Shown piece by piece: positions 34,040-44,376 of a stretch of 64,000 nt of DNA. The stretch lies in NCBI GenBank assembly GCA_963989385.1, contig OZ022507.1:57671400-57735399 (forward strand), in the 5' to 3' direction. Below the pieces are notes generated by a model. It made no database searches. It worked only from the letters and a program-made list of their open reading frames with translations, and was not told where the DNA came from. This DNA is from Ctena decussata (Eukaryota > Mollusca > Bivalvia > Lucinida > Lucinidae). A program made the translations under genes and the position numbers. How positions within the stretch are numbered: the stretch's first letter is position 1; each line of letters opens with the position of its first letter.

Positions 34040-34447
34040 AGTGAAGATATATCAACTGAACCTGTTAACAATGATCTTCCTGCTTGTACATTAAGGAGTA
34101 CGGTAGAGCTCCATGCTTATTTTCGGTGTGGGGACAAAGTTCATGAACTCCTGTTCACTTCTCATAAGGATCTTACACTTCAAAAGGATACAGGTATTGA
34201 AGGAAGGTATTTGTTTCTACTGCAGCATTTCTGGACTTTTATCGACAGAGAAGACAAGAATGAAATCGGTAGAGTTGGCTCCCTCGGAAGAGCACCCGCA
34301 TACCTTAATATAATGTCGTACTGGAGAATGTTTCAATTTACTGAACCAAGGTTGCGTTGTATTAGTCTTATGGACCTGAAATGGCTTGGAAGCCATTTTA
34401 TGAACAGTACAGTGATCAGTAAATTTCTAAGGGACGTCATGTTATAA
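34040..34447 (+). pseudogene. Conserved unknown reading frame, copy 2 of the segmental duplication
   Basis: The open frame of 136 codons between TGA 34037 and TAA 34445 has its first ATG late (about 34312), so if it was a gene the start or an upstream exon is missing. It encodes STEPVNNDLPACTLRSTVE, LHAYFRCGDKVHELLFTSH, GRYLFLLQHFWTFIDREDKN, APAYLNIMSYWRMFQFTEP and a C-terminus KFLRDVML. There are many aromatic residues and an alternating hydrophobic pattern suggestive of beta strands, and one clear Cys. No catalytic motif was recognised. The TGA just upstream replaces a sense codon in copy 1. It could be a duplicated exon of a host gene or part of an unknown mobile element. Confidence 0.45.
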
Positions 34448-34543
34448 GGCGTCCGAAACCATGAACGACAAGTAAACGATCTTATCAGCCTGGAATAGGA
34501 GCCACCAGTCAAAGCCTGCTCAATAATTGATGCCTATTGATAG

Positions 34544-34730
34544 ATGTATGGATTCCTTGCGATTTTACGTCCTTTTAACAATATTTCAGTCATATCAGGA
34601 CGATAGGTGGGTGATAATGAAAGGCTGTGTGCAATGGACTCCCGATTGTGACTGAAAAGATCCACGCCTCAGGCGAGGCTCGAACCCGGGACCGCAAGAT
34701 CAGCAGGTCAGCGCATAACTGAGCTACCCG
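34544..34730 (-). mobile_element. tRNA-derived SINE, family A
   Basis: Near full-length on the minus strand, with GGTTCGAGCCTCGCCTGAG and the tail 'aaaaggacgtaaaatcgcaagg'. It sits at the same point of the duplicated block as the 31845-32035 copy, so it was probably duplicated with it. Confidence 0.88.
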
Positions 34731-34740
34731 GTGCATATAG

Positions 34741-35060
34741 AGCCACTTTATAAACAGTACAGTGATCAACTAGTATCTAAGGCACGTAATGTCATAAGGC
34801 GTCCGAAACCATGAACGACAAGTAAATGATCAGTCAAACACTGCACAATAATCGATGCATATTGATAGCTGTATGGCTTCCTTGCGATTTTACGTCCTTT
34901 TCAACAATATTGCAGTCATATCAGGACGATAGGTGTTTGATAATGAAAGGCTGTGTGCAATAGACTCCCGATAACGATTGTAAAGATCCATGCCTCAGGC
35001 GAGGCTCGAACCCGGGACCGCAAGATCAGCAGGTCAGCGCTTAGCTGAGCTACCGGAGAT
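34741..35060 (-). mobile_element. Third partial duplicate of the block plus SINE family A copy
   Basis: 34741-34868 repeats the end of the unknown frame region ('aaacagtacagtgatca', 'ggcgtccgaaaccatgaacg') and runs into another family A SINE (34870-35060) at the same junction. A ~320-bp stretch was therefore re-duplicated in tandem after the SINE had inserted. Confidence 0.85.
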
Positions 35061-35062
35061 TT

Positions 35063-35455
35063 CGGTGCATATGCTATAGATAATATCTGAAATTTTGTAG
35101 AAAGTTGTATTCCAGATCAGTCTGTGCAGAACCGGCCGATCTGAATAGTCGCTGCTCGTACCTGACTCATCCAAAGCCGCTTCATTTTTTTGACTGCGAA
35201 AACAACAAAAAAAACTGCATTACTGTTATGTTTGAGGAGACGAAGACAGCTATTCTGGTTAATAATAATAGCAAGAGGTCAATCTTTATGTATCGTTTTG
35301 TAAGACAGTAGTTTTGTGCTTGAGGGCTGTAACAACAATGCACACTCGTAGTAATAAAGAACCGTTAAGTTAGTGTGTGTTGTAGGTGTACTGGGTAAAC
35401 TTATTAAGTCATCAAAATGAATGTCAACGATTTAGGCACTTTCAGGTGCTACGTG
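35063..35455 (+). repeat. Segmental duplication, second copy of the tail block and block X
   Basis: 35063-35205 matches 32036-32190 and 35208-35455 matches 33740-33995. This shows that the original unit order was unknown frame, SINE, tail block, block X. Confidence 0.88.
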
Positions 35456-36342
35456 ATCTCGAAGGTGATCATTGTTAGTAGCTCTACGCACAACATTGTC
35501 GCCTTTCACGGTTGGTGTTTTAATCAGTATGATACCATGTGAAGACAGACACTCTTCAACTGCTTAGATTTAACCCGTTTTCGCGCTTCACAAATTAGCT
35601 AGCTGCGACTTTTTATCAAGTCCTCGTTTACAAAGACTCCCATAAAACCTATACTCATAGTGAGAGTTCTGGCCTTGTAAAACCTGTTACGAGCTCTTTG
35701 AGTCAGGAACCTGACGATTATGTCACGAGACTTATCCCTGGGTCGGTCCTGTGTGGAAGCAAGGTAAATATCGACTTGCTATACCAGTGACGATGTCATC
35801 GGTGTTTTCATTTGGTTGTTCAAGTACAGCAGAGATCCTAAGACAATTTCTTCTGCTATACTGTTCAGCTGTATCATTTTCAAGTTTCAGAACTCTGGCT
35901 TTCAACTCTGAATTTATTTTCAGAAAGGAGCTTCTTGTTTTCAGTTTCAAGACAGCTACGTTTGTTGGTTAAGCCTTCGAGTACACCACTCGCGATTGAA
36001 GTAACAAGTTCATAAACTTGTGTTTGAAAAGGGTGTTTGATTATCTGGCTGATCTGGGACTGGAATGTCTTCTCAATCTGAGAAGCTAACTGTTTCAAGT
36101 ATGTTTCTTGCAGAGTTAACAAGGCGGAATCACTGCAAGCCACCTCACCAGCTGCATTAGTAGATTCCATCCGGGTAGCCATGCTGTTCACTTCAGGAAT
36201 AGACAAACCAGGAATAGCTGAAAAAAACAGACTCGGACTGAGATTCCGAATGGATTCTGTTCTTCTTCAAGTTCACCGTAAATTCAAAAGATGATGGCTC
36301 TTGTTTTTTTACTCCAGAAGAACTCCGGGTAGACAAACTCAT
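35450..36342 (-). pseudogene. LINE ORF1-like protein relic (coiled coil and RRM-like core)
   Basis: A possible start ATG lies at 36342 (MSLSTRSSSGVKKQ). After a frame change near 36200 comes a Gln/Leu-rich helical stretch, then ENKKLLSENK, and after another shift near 35910 the sequence LENDTAEQYSRRNCLRISAV and ENTDDIVTGIA. A further shift near 35740 leads to SRDIIVRFLTQRARNRFYKA, GFMGVFVNEDL, and a degraded end with ILIKTP near 35490. The QYSRRNCLRI and RDIIVRF...FYKAR blocks are hallmarks of ORF1-type nucleic-acid chaperone proteins of non-LTR retrotransposons in invertebrates. At least three frameshifts make it dead. No endonuclease or RT follows it here. Family knowledge is from memory. 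Confidence 0.75.
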
Positions 36343-36755
36343 AATATACCATGTTCTATATGTGGCCCGCTTCTTATCTTGAACATTATAGATTTCCGGC
36401 GATTGAGCGTGGGTCGTCAGCAATGTACTTTTTTTCACTCACAAAGGGCATCTTGGGTTAAGTACGCATTGTAAACAAAGCAGTCTACAAAACAAAGTTC
36501 ATAACACTTTAAAAAGTTACCCTTCAAAAACACATTCCAACTAAATAATTATATCCAAGTTCCATACTTACGATTATAACATCACAAACGTTTATACGTT
36601 TCAGCTGTAATTCCTCCTTCAGCTGAAATTCCTCCTATTGGAATACACCATTACATCTTTAGAAATTTACATAATTTAAGGAGAGCGTGAAAACAATCTT
36701 TCGGCTATTAGTATCACGTGACCATCTCTTAAGAAATTATAAAACGAGCATTCGA
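36343..36755. other. No gene seen
   Basis: Probably 5' flank or leader of the ORF1 relic on the minus strand, then AT-rich sequence. Confidence 0.45.
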
Positions 36756-37875
36756 CGAGTTGCGAGTAGCGCCTGTAGGAGCTTTGAAAGAGCGGGAGCT
36801 CTTTGGTAGAGGATTGGTAAGGGCCGAATCTCACTGTCACGTTTTGAAGGCTAGGTTGTACTACGTTTCCCGCCTTACGTTTTGCAAAAAATGTACCCCG
36901 TTTTGTAGGTACTTAGGTGTTACTACGTTTCTAGTACGCTTCCAATTCGCTAAACTACGATTTACTTCGTATTACCCGGTAATCAAACGGCTTAGTGCCA
37001 CGCTTTCCGAAGAGATGAGAACAGTTTACTTACCTACTACGATTTACTAGGGACAACTAGGTAGTGTCCGGGATAAACTACCTAGTCAAAGTGACGTTTG
37101 AGTAGGTATCGCAAAACATACCAATTCGTAATAAAACCCAGAATAAACGTCACAAAACGTACGAACGTGGGAAAACGCATAAAATGCGCAGTAGTACGAA
37201 GGTGACCTTCGCGTATGGTACGTATTAAAAAAGGTTTCATCCACGTTCTAGTACGTTCAGACTACGTTTCAAAACGCTGTTACTACGCATACAGTAAGTT
37301 TTTCGAAATGCTACGTACAAGCTGATTTTTCAATTCAAGCGCAGCTAGGTCACGTATGTAGCTGTTCATATCCGTATATAATACTACGCATACAGTAAAT
37401 ATTTCGAAATGCTACGTTCAAGCTGACTTTTCAATTCAAGCGTAGCTGGGTCACGTATGTAGCTGTTCATATCCGTATATAATACGTATTCACTACGTTT
37501 TTATACGCATATTTCCGTTTCGGCACGTTTGGAATACGTATAAAAACCTAGCATTCAATACGTGACAGTGAGACTGGGGCTAAGAGGACCTCATGTCATT
37601 CTTGTTACGTTTGTGTTCGTATTTAATGCGTTTCAGTACGTTTTGGTAACGTTTACTGCTTGCTTGTACGTTGTACTACCTATACGCTACGGACATCAAA
37701 ATGCCATGTTTGAGTTAAACATTTTTAAATCAAACGTAACTAGGCCAGATATTTAGCTATATCTATAGACGTATTTACTACGCTTTACAACGTACACTGC
37801 CGTTCTACCACGTTTTAAAACATAGTAAAACCTAGCCCTCAATACGTGATAGTGAGACTGTGGCTTAAGGCATAC
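36756..37875 (+). repeat. TACGT-rich diverged tandem repeats
   Basis: A 101-bp direct repeat (37282-37382 and 37383-37483, starting ACTACGCATACAGTAA) and a longer, more diverged period of about 285 bp. The phrase 'cctagc.ttcaatacgtga.agtgagactg.ggct' occurs at 37548 and again at 37833. Nearly every 15-20 bases there is a 'tacgt/acgtt' word. No gene is visible. Confidence 0.8.
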
Positions 37876-38284
37876 TTTACAATTCTATGAGTAGATCACT
37901 ACATGGTCAGTACACAAAAATCAAGGAAGCTGAGCGTTTGATCAAATTTCAAGGAATAGAAAGCGCCACACAGAAGAAACTGAAAGTAAAAACATAATAA
38001 TAAGAAGAAAAAAAGTTATAGCCCGTTTTCAGAGGAAAAAATCTCTGACAGTTTCTCGTCAGTTTATCAGACTGAGTTTGCAAATGTTCAGTTTCAATGA
38101 TTTTATTAAAAGTTTCATTCGACAAAATTGTGAAATTGAATTTTGAATCGTACAAAGACTAGTCACATCAGTTTTTGAGCTTCGACAACGCATGTTTGTC
38201 GTTAACATAATCGCAGCCATAAACAGGTTTGACCAAACGACTCAACCACTTTGAAGTGCGTTGTGATCGCCTATAGGAAGTGCC
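37876..38284. other. No gene seen
   Basis: AT-rich. A minus-strand open frame at 37949-38155 is Phe/Asn-rich and has no domain. Confidence 0.5.
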
Positions 38285-38515
38285 TATTTTCATATTATGA
38301 AATGACCACAAGTGTAAGATTCTGTTTATCATATGCCCCTTTAAAATAGGATTATAACGGTTTCAAACTGAACATTATTAATTTAATTTGAAAATGCATT
38401 CTTGACATGGACGTTGTTAATGAGTGTACGCGCCAAATTCTTATTACACGTGTGGTCTTATGATATTTATGACACGACGTTATCCACTGAATAACAGCGA
38501 CGTATTATGATAAAT
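38285..38515 (-). mobile_element. Unclassified repeat, deleted copy of the 9.85-kb element
   Basis: Complement of both ends of 9850-10615: ATGACCACAAGTGTAAGATT with 'ctgtttatcatatg' at 38303, and 'acgttatccactgaataacagcg' near 38475. The middle is missing. Its right end lies only about 40 bp from the CUB exon acceptor. Confidence 0.6.
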
Positions 38516-38557
38516 AGCTACATGTATATCACATCAGTTGTCTCATTCTTTTTCTAG

Positions 38558-38748
38558 TGACAAACAATGAATGTGGTGGTGTTCTAACTGATTCATCACA
38601 ATATATCACCTCTGTTGACGTCAATGGGGATGGATTCTACGACGACGGACAAGCTTGTCTTTGGACCATCAGGCTTGGCATTACAAAAGTGGTTGTCTTT
38701 GAAGTTTTGAAACTAGATATTTACGGATGCGAATATGATTTGCTAGAG
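38558..38748 (+). CDS. Exon encoding the N-terminal half of a CUB domain
   Basis: The acceptor 'tcattctttttctag' ends at 38557, and the donor GAG|GTAAGC begins at 38749. The exon enters in phase 1 (two bases complete a codon) and leaves in phase 0. The 63 complete codons encode TNNECGGVLTDSS, then DDGQACLWTIRL, VVFEVLKLDIYGCEYDLLEV. The pattern Cys-Gly-Gly, Cys-x-Trp, alternating beta residues, then Cys and Asp-x-Leu-x-Val fits the first half of a CUB domain (about 110 residues in full). The second half should be in a following exon, but none is seen in the next several kb. CUB domains mediate extracellular protein binding in secreted or membrane proteins, and bivalves have many. It may be one exon of a large gene with long introns, or an orphan duplicated exon. 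The strand and frame are well supported; the gene is unknown. Confidence 0.75.
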
Positions 38749-38929
38749 GTAAGCAGGACCGTCGCGTAAGACAATTACATGATATGAACAATCATGGTTC
38801 GTACTCTTTGAGGGTTAATCGCTGGGTTTAGCCCTTAAGATATTATATATATTGCCATGTTTGTTGGCAGTTTGAACTGAAATCTTGCCCAATTTCGGAA
38901 CTTTCAGCATGCAAATACGCAGGTGTGTG

Positions 38930-39390
38930 TTGAAATTTTGTCATTTTGACCAAAGTTCAATACGCATTCTAGTTTTTGCGAATAGGCAGTTAATTTCTTG
39001 GTCTAACAGTGGAACCCGGTAGCAACGTAGACATTTACAAAATTTCAATGCGCATCTGCGTATTTTCGTATAGATACCTACACTCTTGGTTTTATTGTGA
39101 ATTCATGAAGCAGCGTTGATACTGACAAAATTTCAATAAGCACCCACGTATTTGCGTATAGGTATCTACACTCTTGGTCTTACAGTGAATTTATGTAGCA
39201 ACGTTGATACTGGCAAATCCCAATGCGCACCTGTGTATTTGCATATAGTTAGCTACACTCTTAGACTTTTAATGAATTCAGGTAGTTACGCTGATATTGA
39301 CAAAATTTCAATGCGCACCTGTGTGCCTGTCTTTAGTTAACTACACTCTTAGTCGTTTAGTGAACTCAGGTAGCAACGTTGATAAGTTTT
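38930..39390 (+). repeat. 88-bp tandem array, about five units
   Basis: The phrase CTACACTCTT recurs at 39078, 39166, 39253 and 39341 (spacings 88, 87, 88), with 'agcaacgttgatactgacaaa' and 'caatgcgcacctgtgtatttg' between. The first unit is more diverged. It lies in the would-be intron downstream of the CUB exon. Confidence 0.95.
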
Positions 39391-41034
39391 GCTATTTAAC
39401 GCATTTAACCCATTTGACGTGTCCATTGTGCTCTATCCTTATTAATAAGATGCGTTCATTTATCATTTTTAGGGTTGTCTGGTATATTGTTATATCGGAG
39501 AACTTGAGAGGGTGTATTGGTTTGGGCCTATCCGTCTGTCCGTCCATCTGTCCGCCCGTAACGCAATTTGGCAGCCGGGAAACTGAAGAACCGATAATGG
39601 TAGGGTCTTGAAATTTCATATGTGGCATGTACACGAAAAAAAAGCGAACCTATAATTTTTTTTTATTTTGTGGTATAGTGAAGTAGTGGTCTACTTCACA
39701 AGACCACATAACCTGTGTCTAGGGATCTCTAGCAGCCACCCTAGACCACAGTACTAGTCTCTAGCCTCTGGACGTCTCACGTACCACTCTAGATTACCAC
39801 TCTAGATATTAGTACCTGTCTATCTCTCCCACCATCCCAGCCCAAACTAGCTCTTCTAAAGATCTTCACTACTGCCATGCACCACAGTACATCTACTACA
39901 ACTATATTTATAATTTAGTGTCTGCATCTTTAAATCTTTAATACCATTCTAGACCATAGTAGCTGTTTCATCAAAACCTTTGCCACCATCTCAGACATTA
40001 GGTTTCGTTTATAGAGATGTGTATTGCGCTATCCTTGGCCATAATACGATTTACGTGGCATTGTATGCTTTAAATTTGTCACGTGATTAGGTCAAAAAAT
40101 ACAAAAATGTGCGCCCACCTACATAGTACGGTCGACTGGCTCAAGAATGACAGTAGACAGATACTAGCGAAAGTATGTGCACCTAGCATTTGTTAAACCA
40201 TTAGCTTGATAGGATTGCTCACGAACAGTGTAAGCAGATGCCGGGTCTGTGGTACTCCCATATTATATCAAAACAGTCATGTGTCCCCCGGCAAGCTCCA
40301 GTTGGCAGCCTTTAAAATTCCAAAAGAATCCTACGCCCGGAAAAAATGCTCCAAAAGACCCAAACCGCCCCCTCCACCCCCCACCCACAGACACCTACCT
40401 ATGATTTAAAAAATACGACATACTTTTTCTCAGATATATTTGTTATAACTTCGCCGTTTCCTGCCTGAGGCACGCAAGAACACAGCCCAGTTCAAAAGCT
40501 CAGGCATTTATATTCACTGGATTATACATTCATATATACTGTACTTAAAAGATTTAAAGCGGCATCTTATCCCCCACCCCCATAGAAATAAGTACAAACT
40601 GGACCCAGTTCACCGACCCATTAATTCGATCGGCCAAGAATTTCAACTGTTTCGCCGAATTTTGAAAAAGGATGGAAGTCACAAGAATTTTGCAATTTCC
40701 GAATTATCTGAAATTTAGGCATTTTTCTGAAAATATATATATATATATAAAATCTCCGAGTAAAACTTATGTTCAAAGTGATCCTTTCGAGCACGTCACC
40801 TTCTAAGACATTCGTTTAATAACCGCAACCATGGTCGTTAAGATTTTGGTTGAAATTTTCAATTTTTTTCACCTGGTCTGAAATATTGCATTTTTAACGG
40901 ATTAATATTGGATCAAAACTTGTCCAGACAGTGATCTCGACCCTCTTTAAAACATTTGCAAAATAACTGGTAATTTAATGTCTTTGTTGATCGAAAGTGA
41001 ATGAGCCTCTAAGTTGAGATGAACTGCACTGTCG
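39391..41034. other. No gene seen; scattered old repeats
   Basis: 39680-39990 is rich in 'ctagaccac' and 'ctctaga' words. 40150-40200 resembles part of SINE family D ('actagcgaaagtatgtg'). A Pro-rich open frame at 40206-40409 ends in a run of prolines from a C-rich tract and has no domain. Confidence 0.5.
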
Positions 41035-41200
41035 TCCTGGCCTGCTGATCTAGCGGTCCTGCATTCGATCACCGCTTTAGGCAAGACTCTTTTCAATCGT
41101 AAACGGAGCTTCACTGCATTTAGCCATTCATTATCACCCTTTCTTCATATTGATATGACTAAAATACTGTTGAAAAGGACGTAAAATCTCATGTCGTCTA
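41035..41200 (+). mobile_element. tRNA-derived SINE, family A (5' truncated)
   Basis: Begins inside the head at 'ggcctgctgatctagcggtc' and ends 'gttgaaaaggacgtaaaatc'. Confidence 0.8.
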
Positions 41201-41283
41201 TTTATCTATGCACTTGTCGTCAATCAAATCAAGTCAAGTAAAGTTTATAAGCACAATGCATTTGGCTGTACAATAAAGCAGTA

Positions 41284-42187
41284 CGAGGATCGTCCAAAAA
41301 GTTCTGTCACTGGACTCATAACTTTGCCCACAGACGTGATAGCTTACGACGGTTTGCAACAATCAAAAGAACAATCTTTTATCTTTATATTGATATCAGG
41401 TAAATGGTGAAATCATGCTACCTGGTTTAGTTATAAGCTCAGATACAGACCTTATATTTGACACTGGCCTACTTTCACGATTTTTGTTTTTCTGCTGGCT
41501 TGCTTCATGCTGCATATCTCGTCAATTACATATCGCAGGATTCTGAAATTTTCAGGATTGCTTTTTGTTGCATTTTGTGGGACACTACATAAAAATCAGC
41601 GACTTCTGTCAATCATATGCGATGCAAAATATTGATATATGAAATATGGTGAAATTCACAGTCACGTGATTTTCAAGGACCCACTGTGCCATCAATTTTG
41701 GGATCTTTCTGAAATTTTGATTGAGAGCACATTGTCATGATCTACTGCAGTAATGATATGCTTCTAAATTTGATATATTATGCGTTTATGAAGCTATTGA
41801 ACTTAGAACATGACCTGGTCGATTTTCCAAAGGCGTTGTTTTGCATAAAGTTGAGGTTACGAAATGCTGTAAACTCTTTAAAATGGACAGAATCACTTGG
41901 AGATTGTTTCGTTGTCTTTATTAGCACCTGAGATATCGCAGGCGCCGGGCAGCGATAATAGACTTCCCTTCATTGATTATTGCCGGAGTTGCATCTACAA
42001 ATTTGCCAGTCGGGTGAGGGTACCCTTCTTTTGATGCAGATTGTGAATGTTATATCATTGAAACAAGAATCAGTTTTTTACAGCTATGTGATAAAAACGG
42101 GGTTTTTGAATGGTTTTTATTTTAGGTATATCGCACTTTTCGTTTTCGAGATATAAGCCAGTGACAGAACTTTTTGGATGACCCTCG
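41284..42187. mobile_element. Mariner-like non-autonomous TIR element, 904 bp
   Basis: The 30-bp ends start CGAGGATCGTCCAAAAAGTT (41284) and, inverted, CGAGGGTCATCCAAAAAGTT (from 42187), with only two mismatches over 30 bp, and both continue CTGTCACTGG. Each end is flanked by TA (41282-41283, 42188-42189), the Tc1/mariner target duplication, and the CGAGGG..TCCAAAAAGT form is typical of mariner-type ends. The interior has no transposase-like frame; a 64-codon frame at 41737-41931 has no D/D motif context. Confidence 0.85.
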
Positions 42188-42189
42188 TA

Positions 42190-42633
42190 AGCATGATACA
42201 AAAGTAAAACGTCTCTCTAGAGGAAATGGTACCTCAGATATACAAATGGTGAAGAACCGACCAGAATCTGATAGGATTCCTTACTGTCGGTACATACAAT
42301 CTTCAAAACACCCTAATCAGAGACCCCTAACAGTAAATGCTAATGAACAGGCTGCTCCAAGGCTCTACATTTACAAACAATACATAAGGCACCATCCCCT
42401 GACGCGGCCGAAATTTAAGCATAAGCAGTTGTTCAGAGCTCCAGGGAAGGAGTATGGGGCAGCCGGCGCACCATCTCAACCTCATCTGGATCTCTTAGTC
42501 TGAAGTCTTAGCAAATTGGTGGGTGCGTTCCTGGTGGAAATAAACCCAGAATGTGGAAGCTCCAGTTTTCGCCCATATGATATAAAGATCCGCTCGACAA
42601 ATGCGAATTGTCTTGAAAGGGTCGTTAAACCGA
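42190..42633. other. No recognised gene; 109-codon open frame
   Basis: 42174-42503 on the plus strand stays open and is Lys/Arg/Pro-rich, but begins inside the mariner-like right end. Composition alone does not support a gene. Confidence 0.4.
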
Positions 42634-42817
42634 ATCGGAGCCCCGGTAGCACAGTTTGTTAAGTGCGGGCCTACTGATCTAGCAGTCCCAGGCTAGAGCC
42701 CCGCTGAAAGCAGGAATATTTCCAACCGTAAACGAGGTTTCATTACACACAGCCTTTCATTATTACCCTGATATGATTGAATACTGTTAAAAAGGACGAA
42801 AAATCGCATCCATCCAT
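42634..42817 (+). mobile_element. tRNA-derived SINE, family A
   Basis: Full-length copy: head ATCGGAGCCCCGGTAGC, 'gggcctactgatctagcag', body 'cctttcattattaccc', tail 'aaaaaggacgaaaaatcgcatcc'. Confidence 0.88.
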
Positions 42818-42869
42818 TTTTAAACCCGAATAAAAAGTACATGTATACACGTATCGTAGGCTGCCTCAC

Positions 42870-43180
42870 AACGCTTGAGGTGCAGGTAATTCGCCGTACT
42901 TATAAATAACAAGTTTTTGGCTTTTTAAACATAATTTACGCGATTCTCAGGGTTTTACTTTTCCGGGATAATGCCTTCATTTCTGGGTTAAGACGTTTCC
43001 GGGATAAGAGCACAACATGCGTTTGCTGTGCTCTTATCCTTGAAAGCGTTTTATCAAAGAACTTTAGGTACTATCCCGGACAAGAAATCCAACATATCCT
43101 GGAAGAGTAAAAACCAGCGAAACGCGTAATTCAGGTTTAAAAAGCCAAAGCTTCTTATCTTATAACCTGCACCACAATTT
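42870..43180. mobile_element. Foldback MITE, ~300-bp near-complete palindrome
   Basis: The outer arms (GGTGCAGGTAA..., 'tttttggctttttaaac', 'ttacgcg') have inverted partners at 43100-43175, and the centre is GGGATAAGAGCACAACATGC / GCTGTGCTCTTATCC (43011-43042). A scrap of the same family ('gggttaagagtacaacatatg', 'tttctgggtttagac') lies at 52295-52390. Confidence 0.85.
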
Positions 43181-44101
43181 GTGGCGATAAAATGTGTCTA
43201 TTTTGAACTTATTTCTATGGGAAAATATATGCTGCTGCTTTACATAAGTGTATATAAACGTATATCTAGTTGTCTGATGTTTTGAAGTAGGCTGTGTTTT
43301 TGAGCGCCTCAGGCCGAGACAAGGAAATTATAAGAAAATATCTGAGAACAAGAGCATATCACACAGAGCTACCATGTACCTCAATAGGCTTTGTATTTCT
43401 GGTCTTTGGGCAAAGTTTTATTTCATTGGTCAAAGATGTTAGCCAGCAAAATCTCTAGGCTCTTTAAAATGTGCTACTTCCCTAATTTGAAAAGTTCTTG
43501 CTACCATATATCTGAGGCTCTTCATGAGAAATCTGTCTACAGGGTTTCCGACCACGTAAGACACAAACTAGCCTGCTCAGACACAAAGACTGAACAGAAC
43601 AGAACATATCCTTTATTCTCTCAGGTCATACAATATGACATATGAGGTACTGACAAATATACATTTCAGGTGATAGGCAAGTTGTCAATTAAAATACATG
43701 TAATTCTCATTTATAGAAAGAGAGCAGAGGCCGAGTACAGAGGAGTAGAAACTAATAAATATAGCTAATACATCCTTTTCAAGTTTTTCGCACGCTGAAC
43801 CAATTTATCATGCATCTGCTGCAAAATTCACCTGATAACAGGGGTATGATAACATAATGTGATATCATGTCACTGCAGCACTGCGCTTGCGCGAATGTTA
43901 TCAGGCGATGCCTTCAGAGGCGATCTCAGAAGACGATTGGCTACATACTGACGTTGGTCATGATAACAACGTTCGATTGGTTAAATGACGTCACCGATTT
44001 ACGTCATAACGCATTCGCGACGTCAGCAAGTTCCAACAAAACTACGTTTGTTTTTCATTTTCTTGGGGCTTTTTATGCCTTAAAATCTTAAAATAATGCT
44101 T
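43181..44101. other. No gene seen
   Basis: Short open frames at 43391-43645 and 43867-44091 have no domain. CG-containing words such as TGACGTC cluster at 43985-44030. Confidence 0.5.
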
Positions 44102-44266
44102 GATAAATAGAAAACCATGTAAGTGTCTTTAGATATCAAGTTTATCAGGCTCGACCAGAAACATGTCGGACTGGCTCGGCAAGCCTCGCCATTCCTACGC
44201 TGTTTCTGGTCTCGCCTGATAAACTTGATATCAAAAGACACTAACATGGTATTCTCTATTTATAGT
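44102..44266. repeat. Foldback hairpin MITE, ~60-bp arms
   Basis: ATAAATAGAAAACCATGTAA... to 'ggctcgaccagaaaca' on the left pairs with 44206-44266 on the right; loop ~45 bp. The central arm word is GATATCAAGTTTATCAGG. Confidence 0.85.
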
Positions 44267-44290
44267 TTCGAATACTAGCAGATCGACTTC

Positions 44291-44376
44291 CTACCAGCGA
44301 AGGTACGACCCACGGCAGCCCGTTCCAAACTCCCGGGATTGACTGCCGCGGGTCGCACCACGTTCGACGCTGATAG
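44291..44376. repeat. GC-rich hairpin
   Basis: 'agcgaaggtacgacccacggcag' on the left pairs with 'ctgccgcgggtcgcacc...cgct' on the right. It immediately follows the previous hairpin, so the two may be parts of one composite insertion. Confidence 0.7.

Noticed and set aside
35105..35311. Plus-strand open frame in the duplicated tail block
   Set aside because: The frame is not conserved in the partner copy at 32036-32190.
42174..42503. 109-codon plus-strand open frame
   Set aside because: It starts inside the right TIR of the mariner-like element without an ATG and shows no recognisable domain; left as unproven.
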